A DNA stretch of 64,000 nt from Rhodovulum adriaticum (GTDB taxonomy: Bacteria; Pseudomonadota; Alphaproteobacteria; Rhodobacterales; Rhodobacteraceae): the NCBI RefSeq assembly GCF_004345735.1, contig NZ_SLXL01000003.1, forward strand, positions 186,001-250,000, read 5' to 3'. The position numbers and the translations under genes were made by a program. Below, in pieces: positions 31,881 through 40,358 of the stretch (positions are counted from its first letter, which is position 1; each line of letters starts with the position of its first letter). The notes below the pieces were generated by a model, which was not told the origin of the DNA, searched no databases, and worked only from the letters and a program-made list of their open reading frames with translations.

Positions 31881-32379
31881 CGGCCGCCACCTTGACGCTG
31901 AGCATGCGATCGGGGTTTGCGGGCGGCTCGCCCCGGGTGATGGCATCGACATGTTCCATCCCCTCGATCACGCGGCCATAGACGGTGTACTGACCGTTCA
32001 GGAAGTGATTGTCGGTGAAGTTGATGAAGAACTGCGAATTGGCGGAATTCGGGTTCTGCGACCGCGCCGCGCCCAGCGTGCCCCGGTCATGGGGAATGCG
32101 CGAAAACTCTGCCGGCAGATCCGGCAGGTCCGACCCGCCGGTGCCCGCGCGGCGGATGTTGAAGCCATTCTCGGCGTTGCCATGCGCCACGTCCCCGGTC
32201 TGGGCCATGAACCCGTCGATCACCCGGTGGAACACCACGTTGTCATAGGCGCCTGCGCGGGCCAGTTCCTTCATCCGGGCGCTGTGGGCGGGGGCGATAT
32301 CGGGCATCAGCTCGATCACGACGCGACCGTCCTTCAGCTCCATGATGATCGTGTTTTCGGGATCCTTGATCTCGGCCAT
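31873..32379 (-). CDS. Cytoplasmic cyclophilin-type peptidyl-prolyl isomerase
   Basis: A 168-residue cyclophilin without signal peptide, hence cytoplasmic. The motifs VVFHRVIDGFMAQTGDV, GGSDLPDLPAEFSRIPHDRGTLGAARS and SANSQFFINFTDNHFLNGQYTVYGRVIEG are complete. It is a close paralogue of the gene directly downstream, sharing most of these blocks. The pair looks like a tandem duplication followed by relocation of one copy to the periplasm. GGAGGAGGCCACA lies upstream of its ATG. Confidence 0.92.
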   Translation of the reverse strand: MAEIKDPENTIIMELKDGRVVIELMPDIAPAHSARMKELARAGAYDNVVFHRVIDGFMAQTGDVAHGNAENGFNIRRAGTGGSDLPDLPAEFSRIPHDRGTLGAARSQNPNSANSQFFINFTDNHFLNGQYTVYGRVIEGMEHVDAITRGEPPANPDRMLSVKVAADA

Positions 32380-32526
32380 TGTGGCCTCCTCCTGCCTGTT
32401 TTTCCGGGGCGGAGCGTAGTGCGACCAATCGCCGAAGGAAAGGGGCGGCAGCGGCCAAGAGCATTGACCTTGCCCCCCGCTTCGGGCGATCTAGCGCCAA
32501 GCCTATAACCCTCGGGAGGAGAACGC

Positions 32527-33717
32527 ATGGCCTGGAAGACCCTCGACGACATGGACCTCGCCGGCAAGGTGGCGCTGGTACGGGTGGATATCAACGTGCC
32601 GGTCGAGGATGGCCGCGTCACCGATGCCACCCGGATCGAGCGGATCATGCCCACGGTCAAGGACATCCTGGCCAAGGGCGGCAAGCCCGTGCTGCTGGCT
32701 CATTTCGGCCGCCCCAAGGGGCAAGTCGTGCCCGAGATGAGCCTGAAGGTCACCATTCCCGCGCTGGAAGCGGCCTTTGGCCAGGGCGTCGTCTTTGCCG
32801 AGGACTGCATCGGCCTGCCCGCGAAACAGGCCGTCGCCGCGATGAGCGAGGGTGACATCCTGCTGCTGGAAAACACCCGCTTTCACCCGGGCGAGGAAAA
32901 GAATGACCCCGAGCTTGCCGCAGCCATCGCGGCCCTGGGCGATATCTATGTCAACGACGCGTTCTCGGCCGCGCACCGCGCGCATGCCTCGACCGAGGGG
33001 CTGGCCCGCCTGCTGCCCGCTTGCGCGGGCCGCAACATGGAGGCCGAGCTGAAGGCGCTGGAAGGCGCGCTGGCCACCCCCGAACGCCCGGTGGTCGCGG
33101 TCGTCGGCGGCGCCAAGGTTTCCACCAAGCTGGACCTGCTGGGCAACCTGGTGGCCAAGGTGGATTACCTTGTCATCGGCGGCGGCATGGCCAACACCTT
33201 CCTGGCCGCCCAGGGCATCGATGTGGGCAAGTCGCTGTGCGAGCATGACATGACCGGCACCGCGCGCGACATCATGGACAAGGCCAAAACCGCCGGCTGC
33301 GAGATCGTGCTGCCCGTCGACGTGGTCGTGGCGCGTGAATTCAAGGCCGGCGCCGAGAACGAAACAGTCGCCGCCGACGCCTGCCCGGCCGACGCGATGA
33401 TCCTGGATGCCGGCCCCGAAACCGTGAAGGCGGTGGACGAGGTGTTCGGCAAGTGCAACACGCTGATCTGGAACGGTCCGCTGGGTGCCTTTGAGATCGA
33501 ACCGTTCAACGCCGCCACCAACGCCGCCGCACAGAAGGCCGCCGAGATGACCAGGGCCGACAGACTGATCTCGGTTGCAGGCGGGGGCGATACGGTCGCG
33601 GCCCTGAACGGCGCCGGCGTTGCGGCGGATTTCACCTACATCTCGACCGCGGGCGGCGCCTTCCTGGAGTGGATGGAAGGCAAGACCCTGCCCGGCGTCG
33701 CGGCGCTGGAAGAGTGA
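32527..33717 (+). CDS. pgk: Phosphoglycerate kinase
   Basis: A 396-residue two-domain kinase of glycolysis and the Calvin cycle (1,3-bisphosphoglycerate + ADP to 3-phosphoglycerate + ATP). Visible are [12 protein letters not shown], the substrate-site [10 protein letters not shown] and [13 protein letters not shown], the hinge-near [25 protein letters not shown] and the nucleotide-site [11 protein letters not shown]. The length is normal. GGGAGGAG precedes the ATG. It stands alone between the cyclophilins (divergent) and an ftsB-like gene, with a strong hairpin after its stop. Confidence 0.96.
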   Translation: MAWKTLDDMDLAGKVALVRVDINVPVEDGRVTDATRIERIMPTVKDILAKGGKPVLLAHFGRPKGQVVPEMSLKVTIPALEAAFGQGVVFAEDCIGLPAKQAVAAMSEGDILLLENTRFHPGEEKNDPELAAAIAALGDIYVNDAFSAAHRAHASTEGLARLLPACAGRNMEAELKALEGALATPERPVVAVVGGAKVSTKLDLLGNLVAKVDYLVIGGGMANTFLAAQGIDVGKSLCEHDMTGTARDIMDKAKTAGCEIVLPVDVVVAREFKAGAENETVAADACPADAMILDAGPETVKAVDEVFGKCNTLIWNGPLGAFEIEPFNAATNAAAQKAAEMTRADRLISVAGGGDTVAALNGAGVAADFTYISTAGGAFLEWMEGKTLPGVAALEE

Positions 33718-33727
33718 TCAAGAACGC

Positions 33728-33749
33728 CCGGCGCCGCAAGGCGCCGGGC
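33728..33749 (+). terminator. Terminator-like hairpin after pgk
   Basis: CCCGGCGCC-GCAA-GGCGCCGGG is a perfect nine-base-pair stem 10 bases after the pgk stop. No T-run follows. A second short hairpin, CCCCTA-CATT-TAGGGG, lies at 33771-33786. Confidence 0.6.
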
Positions 33750-33785
33750 CCGCCCCGAACGGCGGCTACCCCCTACATTTAGGGG

Positions 33786-33809
33786 ATTCACAAGCCGATT
33801 CGCTTGTGC
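33786..33809. promoter_or_regulatory. Inverted repeat with two GANTC sites upstream of ftsB-like gene
   Basis: CACAAGC (33790-33796) and GCTTGTG (33803-33809) form a perfect dyad. GATTC occurs at 33786-33790 and again at 33798-33802; GANTC is the CcrM methylation site used in alphaproteobacterial cell-cycle control. The element lies about 50 bases before a cell-division gene. Confidence 0.4.
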
Positions 33810-33859
33810 GACACTGCCACCAACCCCGCCCGTCAGAGGCGGCATGAGAGGCAGGAAGA

Positions 33860-34162
33860 ATGAGCAACGCGCGCAAACGCCCGGGTCTCGGGGGGCTGGC
33901 CTTTCTCGGGGTCTCGTGTTCCCTGGCGGCGTATTTCACCTATTCTGCGGTGCAGGGCAATTACGGCCTGTTCCGCCGCATCCAGATCGAGTCCGACGTC
34001 GCACAGCTGGAGGCCCGCCGCGCCGCGCTGACCACCGAAATCGCCGTTCTGGAAAACAAGACGCGGCGGATGTCGGACGATTACCTGGACCTGGACCTGC
34101 TGGACGAACGTGCCCGCGCCGTTCTGGGCATGGTGCGCGCGGATGAAATCGTGATCCGCTAA
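33860..34162 (+). CDS. FtsB/DivIC-like septum formation initiator protein
   Basis: A 100-residue bitopic membrane protein. Basic N-terminus, one transmembrane helix (about residues 11-28), then a coiled coil (IQIESDVAQLEARRAALTTEIAVLENKTRRM) and a C-terminal LDERARAVLGMVRADEIVI. This is the plan and size of FtsB/DivIC, which links FtsQ and FtsL in the divisome. AGGCAGGAAGA precedes the ATG. It lies upstream of the pyruvate dehydrogenase genes, a neighbourhood conserved in many alphaproteobacteria. Confidence 0.88.
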   Translation: MSNARKRPGLGGLAFLGVSCSLAAYFTYSAVQGNYGLFRRIQIESDVAQLEARRAALTTEIAVLENKTRRMSDDYLDLDLLDERARAVLGMVRADEIVIR

Positions 34163-34239
34163 CCCCCGGCCCTTTCCCCCCCACCCTGCCTTGCCGGTTG
34201 CTCCCCGGAAAAGACCTCGCATTCGTGGGCCCTGTCTGC

Positions 34240-34262
34240 TATTATTTTGTTTAACGTTAAAC
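34240..34262 (+). promoter_or_regulatory. Probable pdhA promoter -10 with operator palindrome GTTTAACGTTAAAC
   Basis: TATTAT (34240-34245) is a good -10 but has only a weak -35 (TCGCAT at 34217-34222, spacer 17). Immediately downstream lies a perfect 14-base palindrome with a central CG (34249-34262), at the expected transcription start. Palindromes centred on AACGTT are typical of LacI-family regulators. It lies 30 bases before the pdhA start. Confidence 0.55.
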
Positions 34263-34291
34263 CATTTGCCGCGCGGAGGAGGCGCCGCCCA

Positions 34292-35302
34292 ATGGCCACG
34301 CGAAAGACCCCCCAAAAATCAAATACTTCCAAGGAAGAACTACTGACCTTTTACCGCGAGATGCTGCTGATCCGCAGATTCGAGGAAAAGGCTGGCCAAT
34401 TGTACGGCATGGGCCTGATCGGCGGCTTCTGCCACCTTTATATCGGGCAAGAGGCGGTTGTCGTCGGGCTGGAAGCGGCCACCGAAGAGGGCGACAAGCG
34501 CATCACATCCTACCGTGACCACGGCCACATGCTGGCCTGCGGCATGGACCCCAAGGGCGTTATGGCCGAACTGACCGGGCGCGAGGGCGGCTATTCCAAG
34601 GGCAAGGGCGGCTCGATGCACATGTTCTCGAAAGAGAAGCATTTCTACGGCGGGCACGGGATTGTCGGCGCGCAGGTGCCGATCGGCGCCGGGCTGGCCT
34701 TTGCCGACAAGTATCAGGAAAACGGCCGCGTCACCTTTGTCTATTTCGGCGACGGGGCGGCGAACCAGGGCCAGGTGGCCGAAACCTACAACATGGCGGA
34801 ACTGTGGGACCTGCCGGTGATCTTCGTGATCGAGAACAACCAGTACGCCATGGGCACCGCGGTCAAGCGCGCCACGAAAAGCCCCGATTTCTGGGAACGC
34901 GGCGCCGCCTTTGGCATCAAGGGCGAGGCCGTTGACGGTATGGACGTGCTGGCGGTCAAGGCGGCCGGGGAAAAGGCCGTCGCTCACTGCCGCGCGGGCA
35001 AGGGCCCCTACATTCTGGAAATCATGACCTACCGCTATCGCGGGCATTCCATGTCGGACCCGGCCAAGTATCGCTCGCGCGAAGAGGTGCAGAAGATCCG
35101 CGAGGAACGCGACGCCATCGAACATGTGCGCGACCTGCTGCTGACAGGCAAGCACGCCACAGAGGACGAGTTGAAAGAGATCGACAAGCAGATCAAGGGC
35201 GTCGTCAACGAGGCCGCCGAGTTCGCCAAGGAAAGCCCCGAGCCCGCGCTGGACGAGCTTTGGACCGATATCTACGCCGATACGGCGCCGCAGAACGCCT
35301 GA
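34292..35302 (+). CDS. pdhA: Pyruvate dehydrogenase E1 component, alpha subunit
   Basis: A 336-residue thiamine-diphosphate enzyme subunit that decarboxylates pyruvate as an alpha2beta2 heterotetramer with PdhB. The ThDP motif starts at [11 protein letters not shown] and ends [10 protein letters not shown]; the phosphorylation-loop-like [15 protein letters not shown] is also present, as is [26 protein letters not shown] 34292 is preceded by GGAGGAGG; the frame runs upstream through the operator but that part is not conserved-looking. pdhB follows after 14 bases. Confidence 0.95.
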   Translation: MATRKTPQKSNTSKEELLTFYREMLLIRRFEEKAGQLYGMGLIGGFCHLYIGQEAVVVGLEAATEEGDKRITSYRDHGHMLACGMDPKGVMAELTGREGGYSKGKGGSMHMFSKEKHFYGGHGIVGAQVPIGAGLAFADKYQENGRVTFVYFGDGAANQGQVAETYNMAELWDLPVIFVIENNQYAMGTAVKRATKSPDFWERGAAFGIKGEAVDGMDVLAVKAAGEKAVAHCRAGKGPYILEIMTYRYRGHSMSDPAKYRSREEVQKIREERDAIEHVRDLLLTGKHATEDELKEIDKQIKGVVNEAAEFAKESPEPALDELWTDIYADTAPQNA

Positions 35303-35316
35303 GGGAGGGAAACAAG

Positions 35317-36681
35317 ATGGCTACCGAAATCCTGATGCCCGCCCTGTCGCCCACGATGGAAGAGGGCACGCTGGCCAAGTGGCTGGTGAAAGAGGGCGAT
35401 ACCGTGTCCGCCGGCGACATCCTGGCCGAAATCGAAACCGACAAGGCCACCATGGAATTCGAGGCAGTGGACGAGGGGACACTGGGCAAGATCCTGGTTC
35501 CCGCAGGCACCGACGGGGTCAAGGTCAACACCCCCATCGCCGTGCTGGTCGAGGACGGCGAGGATGCCGAGGCCGCCGCAAGCGCGGCCAAGGCCCCTGC
35601 ACCGGCATCTGCGGCGACCGACAGCACGCCCGCCCCGGCACCCGCCACGCCAAAGGCCGCAGCCCCCGCGCCCGAACCGGACGTCCCCGAGGGCACCGAG
35701 ATGAAATCGACCACCGTGCGCGAGGCCCTGCGCGACGCTATGGCCGAGGAAATGCGCCGCGATGGCACGGTTTTCCTGATGGGCGAAGAGGTGGCCGAGT
35801 ATCAAGGCGCCTACAAGATCAGCCAGGGCCTGCTGGACGAATTCGGATCCAAGCGCGTGATCGACACGCCCATTACCGAACATGGTTTCGCGGGCCTCGG
35901 CGTTGGCGCGGCCTTTGGCGGTCTGCGCCCGATCGTGGAGTTCATGACCTTCAACTTCGCGATGCAGGCGATGGACCAGATCGTGAACTCTGCCGCCAAG
36001 ACGCTGTACATGTCCGGCGGCCAGATGGGCTGTCCGATGGTGTTCCGCGGCCCCAACGGCGCGGCCGCCCGCGTCGCCGCACAGCACAGCCAGGATTACG
36101 CCGCGTGGTATGCGCATATCCCCGGCCTCAAGGTCGTGCAGCCCTACTCGGCCGCCGATGCCAAGGGCCTGCTGAAAACCGCCATCCGCGACCCCAACCC
36201 GGTGATCTTTCTGGAAAACGAAATCCTGTACGGCCGCAGCTTCGATGTGCCGGTGCTGGAGGATTTCACCCTGCCCTTCGGCAAGGCACGGATCTGGCGC
36301 GAGGGCACGGACGTGACCATCGTCAGCTTTGGCATCGGTATGACCTACGCGCTGGAGGCCGCCGAGGCGTTGGCGAAAGACGGCATTTCGGCAGAGGTGA
36401 TCGACCTGCGCACCCTGCGCCCCCTCGACACCGCCACCGTGATCGAAAGCGTCAAGAAAACCAACCGCTGCGTGACCGTCGAAGAGGGCTTCCCGGTCTG
36501 CTCCATCGGCAACCACATCTCGGCGGTCTTGATGCAAGAGGCCTTCGACTGGCTGGACGCGCCGGTGATCAACTGCACCGGCAAGGACGTGCCCATGCCC
36601 TATGCCGCGAACCTGGAAAAGCTGGCGCTGGTGACCACGAAAGAGGTCATCGACGCGGCCAAGTCCGTCACCTATCGCTGA
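35317..36681 (+). CDS. pdhB: Pyruvate dehydrogenase E1 beta subunit with N-terminal lipoyl domain
   Basis: A 454-residue fusion. Residues 1-80 form a biotinyl/lipoyl domain with Lys43 in ETDKATMEF as the likely lipoylation site. An Ala/Pro linker (about 85-128) follows. The rest is the E1-beta transketolase-like domain ([58 protein letters not shown]). A lipoyl domain on E1-beta is typical of alphaproteobacteria. The lipoyl part is almost the same as that of the following gene. Confidence 0.95.
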   Translation: MATEILMPALSPTMEEGTLAKWLVKEGDTVSAGDILAEIETDKATMEFEAVDEGTLGKILVPAGTDGVKVNTPIAVLVEDGEDAEAAASAAKAPAPASAATDSTPAPAPATPKAAAPAPEPDVPEGTEMKSTTVREALRDAMAEEMRRDGTVFLMGEEVAEYQGAYKISQGLLDEFGSKRVIDTPITEHGFAGLGVGAAFGGLRPIVEFMTFNFAMQAMDQIVNSAAKTLYMSGGQMGCPMVFRGPNGAAARVAAQHSQDYAAWYAHIPGLKVVQPYSAADAKGLLKTAIRDPNPVIFLENEILYGRSFDVPVLEDFTLPFGKARIWREGTDVTIVSFGIGMTYALEAAEALAKDGISAEVIDLRTLRPLDTATVIESVKKTNRCVTVEEGFPVCSIGNHISAVLMQEAFDWLDAPVINCTGKDVPMPYAANLEKLALVTTKEVIDAAKSVTYR

Positions 36682-36694
36682 GGAGGGCCGGCTG

Positions 36695-38002
36695 ATGCCT
36701 ACGGAAATCCTGATGCCCGCGCTTTCGCCCACGATGGAAGAGGGCACATTGGCCAAGTGGCTGGTCGCCGAGGGCGACAGCGTTGCTGCCGGCGACCTGC
36801 TGGCCGAGATCGAGACCGACAAGGCCACCATGGAGTTCGAGGCCGTGGACGAGGGCGTGATCGGCAAGATCCTGGTCCCCGCCGGAACCGACGGGGTCAA
36901 GGTCAACACCCCCATCGCCGTTCTGCTGGAAGACGGCGAAAGTGCCGGGGACATTTCCGACGAAGCGCCCGCGCCAAAACCCGCACCCGAGGCCGCACCG
37001 GCCGACACGGGCGGCAAGGCGGCCCCCGATGGGGGCCCCGCGCCGGCCGCTGCGCCCCCGGCGCCCACAACCGGCGATGGCACCCGCATCTTTGCCTCGC
37101 CGCTCGCCCGCCGGATCGCGGCCGACAAGGGGCTGGACCTGGCACAGATCACCGGCACCGGCCCCCGCGGCCGCATCGTGAAAGCCGATGTCGAGGGCGC
37201 AAGCGTCGCCCCCGCGCCAAAAGCACCGACCGCGGCACCCGACGCCCCTGCCCCTGCGGCAATGCCCGCCGGTCCGGGCACCGATGCGGTCATGGCCATG
37301 TATGCCGACCGCGCCTATTCCGAACTGCCGCTGGACGGTATGCGCAAGACGATCGCCGCGCGCCTGACCGAGGCCAAGCAGACCATCCCGCATTTCTACC
37401 TGCGCCGGGACATCCGGATCGACGATCTGCTCGCCTTCCGCGGCCAACTCAACAAGCAGCTTGAAAAGCGCGGTGTAAAACTCTCGGTCAACGATTTCAT
37501 CATCAAGGCCTGCGCCCTGGCCCTGCAACAGGTGCCCGCCGCCAATGCGGTGTGGGCCGGGGACCGCATTCTGGAACTGAAACCCTCGGACGTGGCCGTC
37601 GCCGTTGCCATCGAGGGCGGGCTGTTCACCCCCGTCCTGCGGGACGCCGACACCAAATCGCTCAGCCAGTTGTCGGCCGAGATGAAGGACCTGGCCACCC
37701 GCGCCCGCGACAGAAAGCTGGCCCCCCACGACTACCAGGGCGGCAGTTTCGCGATCTCCAACCTCGGCATGTTCGGGATCGACAACTTCGACGCTGTGAT
37801 AAACCCGCCCCATGGCGCGATCTTGGCCGTGGGCGCGGGGGTAAAGAAACCCGTCGTGAACACCGAAGGGCAGATCGAGGTCGCCACGGTGATGTCCGTG
37901 ACGCTCAGCGTCGATCACCGGGTCATCGACGGGGCGTTGGGCGCGGAATTGCTGGCCGCGATCAAGGACAACCTGGAAAACCCGATGGCCATGCTGGCCT
38001 GA
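36695..38002 (+). CDS. pdhC: Dihydrolipoamide acetyltransferase (pyruvate dehydrogenase E2)
   Basis: A 435-residue E2 core protein. It has an N-terminal lipoyl domain (lipoyl Lys43 in ETDKATMEF), a Pro/Ala linker, a peripheral subunit-binding domain ([34 protein letters not shown], about 129-162), a second linker, and the catalytic acetyltransferase domain ending with the active-site [11 protein letters not shown]. It moves acetyl groups from E1 to CoA. It starts 13 bases after pdhB behind GAGGAGGG. The E3 gene (lpd) is not in this stretch; an AhpD-like gene follows instead. Confidence 0.95.
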   Translation: MPTEILMPALSPTMEEGTLAKWLVAEGDSVAAGDLLAEIETDKATMEFEAVDEGVIGKILVPAGTDGVKVNTPIAVLLEDGESAGDISDEAPAPKPAPEAAPADTGGKAAPDGGPAPAAAPPAPTTGDGTRIFASPLARRIAADKGLDLAQITGTGPRGRIVKADVEGASVAPAPKAPTAAPDAPAPAAMPAGPGTDAVMAMYADRAYSELPLDGMRKTIAARLTEAKQTIPHFYLRRDIRIDDLLAFRGQLNKQLEKRGVKLSVNDFIIKACALALQQVPAANAVWAGDRILELKPSDVAVAVAIEGGLFTPVLRDADTKSLSQLSAEMKDLATRARDRKLAPHDYQGGSFAISNLGMFGIDNFDAVINPPHGAILAVGAGVKKPVVNTEGQIEVATVMSVTLSVDHRVIDGALGAELLAAIKDNLENPMAMLA

Positions 38003-38031
38003 CGCCAGGACGACAACCGAGGGAGAAGATC

Positions 38032-38367
38032 ATGGACTGGAAAGAGGCGCTTGCCACCGGAAAGGCGCATATGGAGGATTACGGCGCGCAGCAGCCCGCC
38101 GCCTCCGAAGGGTTTTTCGGCCTGCACCACGCGGCGCTAGAGGATGGCGCGCTGACAACCAAGCAGAAGGAACTGATGGCGCTTGCTATCGGCATTTCCA
38201 AACAATGCGTGGATTGCATCGGCTTTCACACCCAGGCCGCGCTTGAGGCCGGGGCCACCCGTGCGGAAATCGCGGAAACGGTGTCGGTCTGCGTCCTGAT
38301 GGGCGGTGGCCCGGCGCTGATGTACGGCACCAAGGCACTAGAGGCCTACGACCAGTTGACAGGCTGA
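38032..38367 (+). CDS. AhpD-like carboxymuconolactone decarboxylase-family protein
   Basis: A 111-residue all-helical protein of the CMD/AhpD family. The redox-active CxxC with nearby His reads KQCVDCIGFH (Cys59, Cys62, His66), as in AhpD, which reduces peroxiredoxins and in mycobacteria is tied to the lipoamide of dehydrogenase complexes. That link makes its place right behind pdhC (29 bases after the stop) meaningful: it may take electrons from the E2 lipoyl groups for peroxide defence. GGGAGAAG is the ribosome site. Confidence 0.88.
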   Translation: MDWKEALATGKAHMEDYGAQQPAASEGFFGLHHAALEDGALTTKQKELMALAIGISKQCVDCIGFHTQAALEAGATRAEIAETVSVCVLMGGGPALMYGTKALEAYDQLTG

Positions 38368-38380
38368 GTAGGCACAGCGG

Positions 38381-38399
38381 CGGGGACGTTCAGTCCCCG
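38381..38399. terminator. Hairpin between the converging AhpD-like and cysE genes
   Basis: CGGGGAC-GTTCA-GTCCCCG is a perfect seven-base-pair stem that overlaps the cysE stop codon. It could end transcripts from both sides, but there is no T-run. Confidence 0.45.
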
Positions 38400-39211
38400 T
38401 CGCAGCCGCAATCGCGCAGCCGGTGATCCATCGTCACCGAGGGCTGATCGCACCCGGCCTCGCCCACGATCTTGGCGGGCACGCCGGCGACGGTGGAATG
38501 CGGCGGCACCTCTGACAGCACCACCGACCCCGCCGCGATGCGCGAGCAACAACCGACGCGGATATTGCCCAGCACCTTGGCACCGGCCCCGATCAGAACG
38601 CCGTCGCCGATCTTGGGGTGACGGTCCTCTTCCTCTTTGCCGGTGCCGCCCAGCGTCACCGAATGCAGCATCGAAACGTTATCCCCCACCACCGCGGTTT
38701 CCCCGATCACGATGGAATGGGCGTGGTCGATCATGATGCCCTGCCCCAACCGGGCCGCCGGGTGAATGTCGACGCCGAACATCTCGGACACGCGCATCTG
38801 GATCAGATAGGCCATGTCCCGCCGCCCCTCGGACCACAGGTGATGGGCAACGCGATAGGCCTGCAGCGCCTGGAACCCCTTGAAGAACAAGATCGGCTGG
38901 ATGAACCGATGGCAGGCCGGATCGCGGTCATAGACCGCCATCAGGTCGGCCCGCGCGGCCTTGCACAACCCCGCGTCGGCGGCATAGGCCGCATCGGCAA
39001 TCTCACGCAGCAATTGTTCCGACATCTCGCCCGAGGACAGTTTCAGCGCAAAGCGATAGGCCAGCGCATCCTCCAGCCCGTCATGGTGCAACAGCCCGCC
39101 GTGGATCAGCGAACCCAGCAACGGCTCTTCCTCGACGGCGGCCTCGGCCTCGGCGCAGATACGTTTCCAGACCGGATCGACCTCGGTCAGGCGCGGCTGG
39201 GTTCGAGCCAT
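38390..39211 (-). CDS. cysE: Serine O-acetyltransferase
   Basis: A 273-residue left-handed beta-helix acetyltransferase that makes O-acetylserine, the first step of cysteine synthesis. The N-terminal helical domain (DPVWKRICAEAEAAVEEEPLLGSLIH) is followed by hexapeptide repeats: DIHPAARLGQGIMIDHAHSIVIGETAVVGDNVSMLHSVTLGGTG, with catalytic His in DHAHS, then HPKIGDGVLIGAGAKVLGNI. The C-terminus is unusual in ending with two cysteines, DCGCDGD, rather than the typical isoleucine that docks into CysK. It lies next to the GTA cluster but is a normal housekeeping gene. Confidence 0.95.
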   Translation of the reverse strand: MARTQPRLTEVDPVWKRICAEAEAAVEEEPLLGSLIHGGLLHHDGLEDALAYRFALKLSSGEMSEQLLREIADAAYAADAGLCKAARADLMAVYDRDPACHRFIQPILFFKGFQALQAYRVAHHLWSEGRRDMAYLIQMRVSEMFGVDIHPAARLGQGIMIDHAHSIVIGETAVVGDNVSMLHSVTLGGTGKEEEDRHPKIGDGVLIGAGAKVLGNIRVGCCSRIAAGSVVLSEVPPHSTVAGVPAKIVGEAGCDQPSVTMDHRLRDCGCDGD

Positions 39212-39294
39212 GGGATGTCCTTTCGTTGCTCTGCGATCCTACACCAGATAACCGTTAAGGGCCAAATTCAACGCCCATCGACGGAGACCCGGCA

Positions 39295-39630
39295 ATGCCC
39301 GAGGCGCAAATCGCCGGTTTTCGCGCCCGGCTTGCCGCGATGCTGACCGATCTGCAAGCACAAAGCGCCCACAGCGCAGAGGACCGCCGCGCGGTGGCGC
39401 TGGACCAGCAGTCGGTGGGCCGCCTGTCGCGGATGGACGCGATGCAGCGCCAGACGATGGCCAAGGCAACCCATGCGCGGCGCACGGCCAGCGAAAGCCG
39501 CATTCGCGCCGCACTGGCCCGGATCGATGCGGGAGCGTTCGGGTATTGCACCGAATGCGGAGAAAAGACCGCCGCAAAACGGCTGGACCTAGACCCGACC
39601 GTGCCGACCTGCATTGCCTGCGCCCGCTAA
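39295..39630 (+). CDS. TraR/DksA-type zinc-finger protein
   Basis: A 111-residue protein with an N-terminal helical hairpin (about 5-75) and a complete C4 zinc finger, C85-x2-C88 ... C106-x2-C109 (GYCTECGEK...TCIACAR). It is shorter than the DksA at 5608-6030 and lacks a clear DxxDxA tip, so it is closer to TraR/YbiI-type regulators or a plain zinc-finger protein. It converges on the GTA cluster end. The start is taken at ATG 39295 after GGAGACCCGGCA. Confidence 0.85.
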   Translation: MPEAQIAGFRARLAAMLTDLQAQSAHSAEDRRAVALDQQSVGRLSRMDAMQRQTMAKATHARRTASESRIRAALARIDAGAFGYCTECGEKTAAKRLDLDPTVPTCIACAR

Positions 39631-39644
39631 GGCCCCACGCCGAC

Positions 39645-40358
39645 TCAGACCGGCGCGGGCAGGGTAAACTCGGCGAAATGAACGGCCAGCCGCACCGTGC
39701 CCGCCGCGAATTCGCCCCCCTCTGGCGTCAACTCCAGCGGCATCGGGGCATAGCCCGTCAACGGGCTGCCCAGCACGCCGCGCACATAGGAATTCAGCCC
39801 AATTCCCAACCCGCTGCCAAAGCGGTTATCCGCGCCATCCATCCCCAGGCGCCAGCTGGACAGCGTGCCGGTGATCTCTTCGACCACGCGGCCGGTCACC
39901 GCGAAGACCATCACATGCGACGGCACGTGAACCGCGCTGACATGCGCATCCCCTGCGGCGATGGGGTGGTCGAATTCCAGCACCCGGAACCGCAGCCCGG
40001 CGCCTGACGCAGCCCGCGCGGCATGGGCGGGTTGCCAGCCCGTACCGTCATACTGCCGTTCCTGCCCTTCGTCCGCGACATAGGCCCGCCAACCATGCGC
40101 CGGATCGGCAAAGATCCAGCCCCCGTTGTCGACAATGGCCAACCGCCCGTCCTGCCCGGCCCAGGCGTTGACGGCGCCGCCCGGCACCGCCCAGACCTGC
40201 CCGTCCAGGGCCGTTGCGGGCGGGTTTCCCACGGCGACGCTTTGCAGGGTCAGCTGTGTCAGCGCATCCAGCCGCGCCAGCGCCGCGTTCATCGTTACAT
40301 GCTTTTGCGCCTGGGCGGCCTGCAACAGCGGCAGGCCCAGATTTGCAGTCTCATCCAT
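39645..40358 (-). CDS. DUF2793 protein downstream of GTA g15
   Basis: A 237-residue protein that begins MDETANLGLPLLQAAQAQKHVTMNAALARLDALTQL, the characteristic opening of DUF2793 proteins found next to GTA and phage tail genes of alphaproteobacteria. The rest is beta-rich with no catalytic motif (ALDGQVWAVPGGAVNAWAGQDGRLAIVDNGGW and later VRLAVHFAEFTLPAPV). It may be a tail-fibre or cell-contact component. The ATG lies 8 bases inside the end of g15, so it is translated as part of the GTA operon. Confidence 0.8.
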   Translation of the reverse strand: MDETANLGLPLLQAAQAQKHVTMNAALARLDALTQLTLQSVAVGNPPATALDGQVWAVPGGAVNAWAGQDGRLAIVDNGGWIFADPAHGWRAYVADEGQERQYDGTGWQPAHAARAASGAGLRFRVLEFDHPIAAGDAHVSAVHVPSHVMVFAVTGRVVEEITGTLSSWRLGMDGADNRFGSGLGIGLNSYVRGVLGSPLTGYAPMPLELTPEGGEFAAGTVRLAVHFAEFTLPAPV

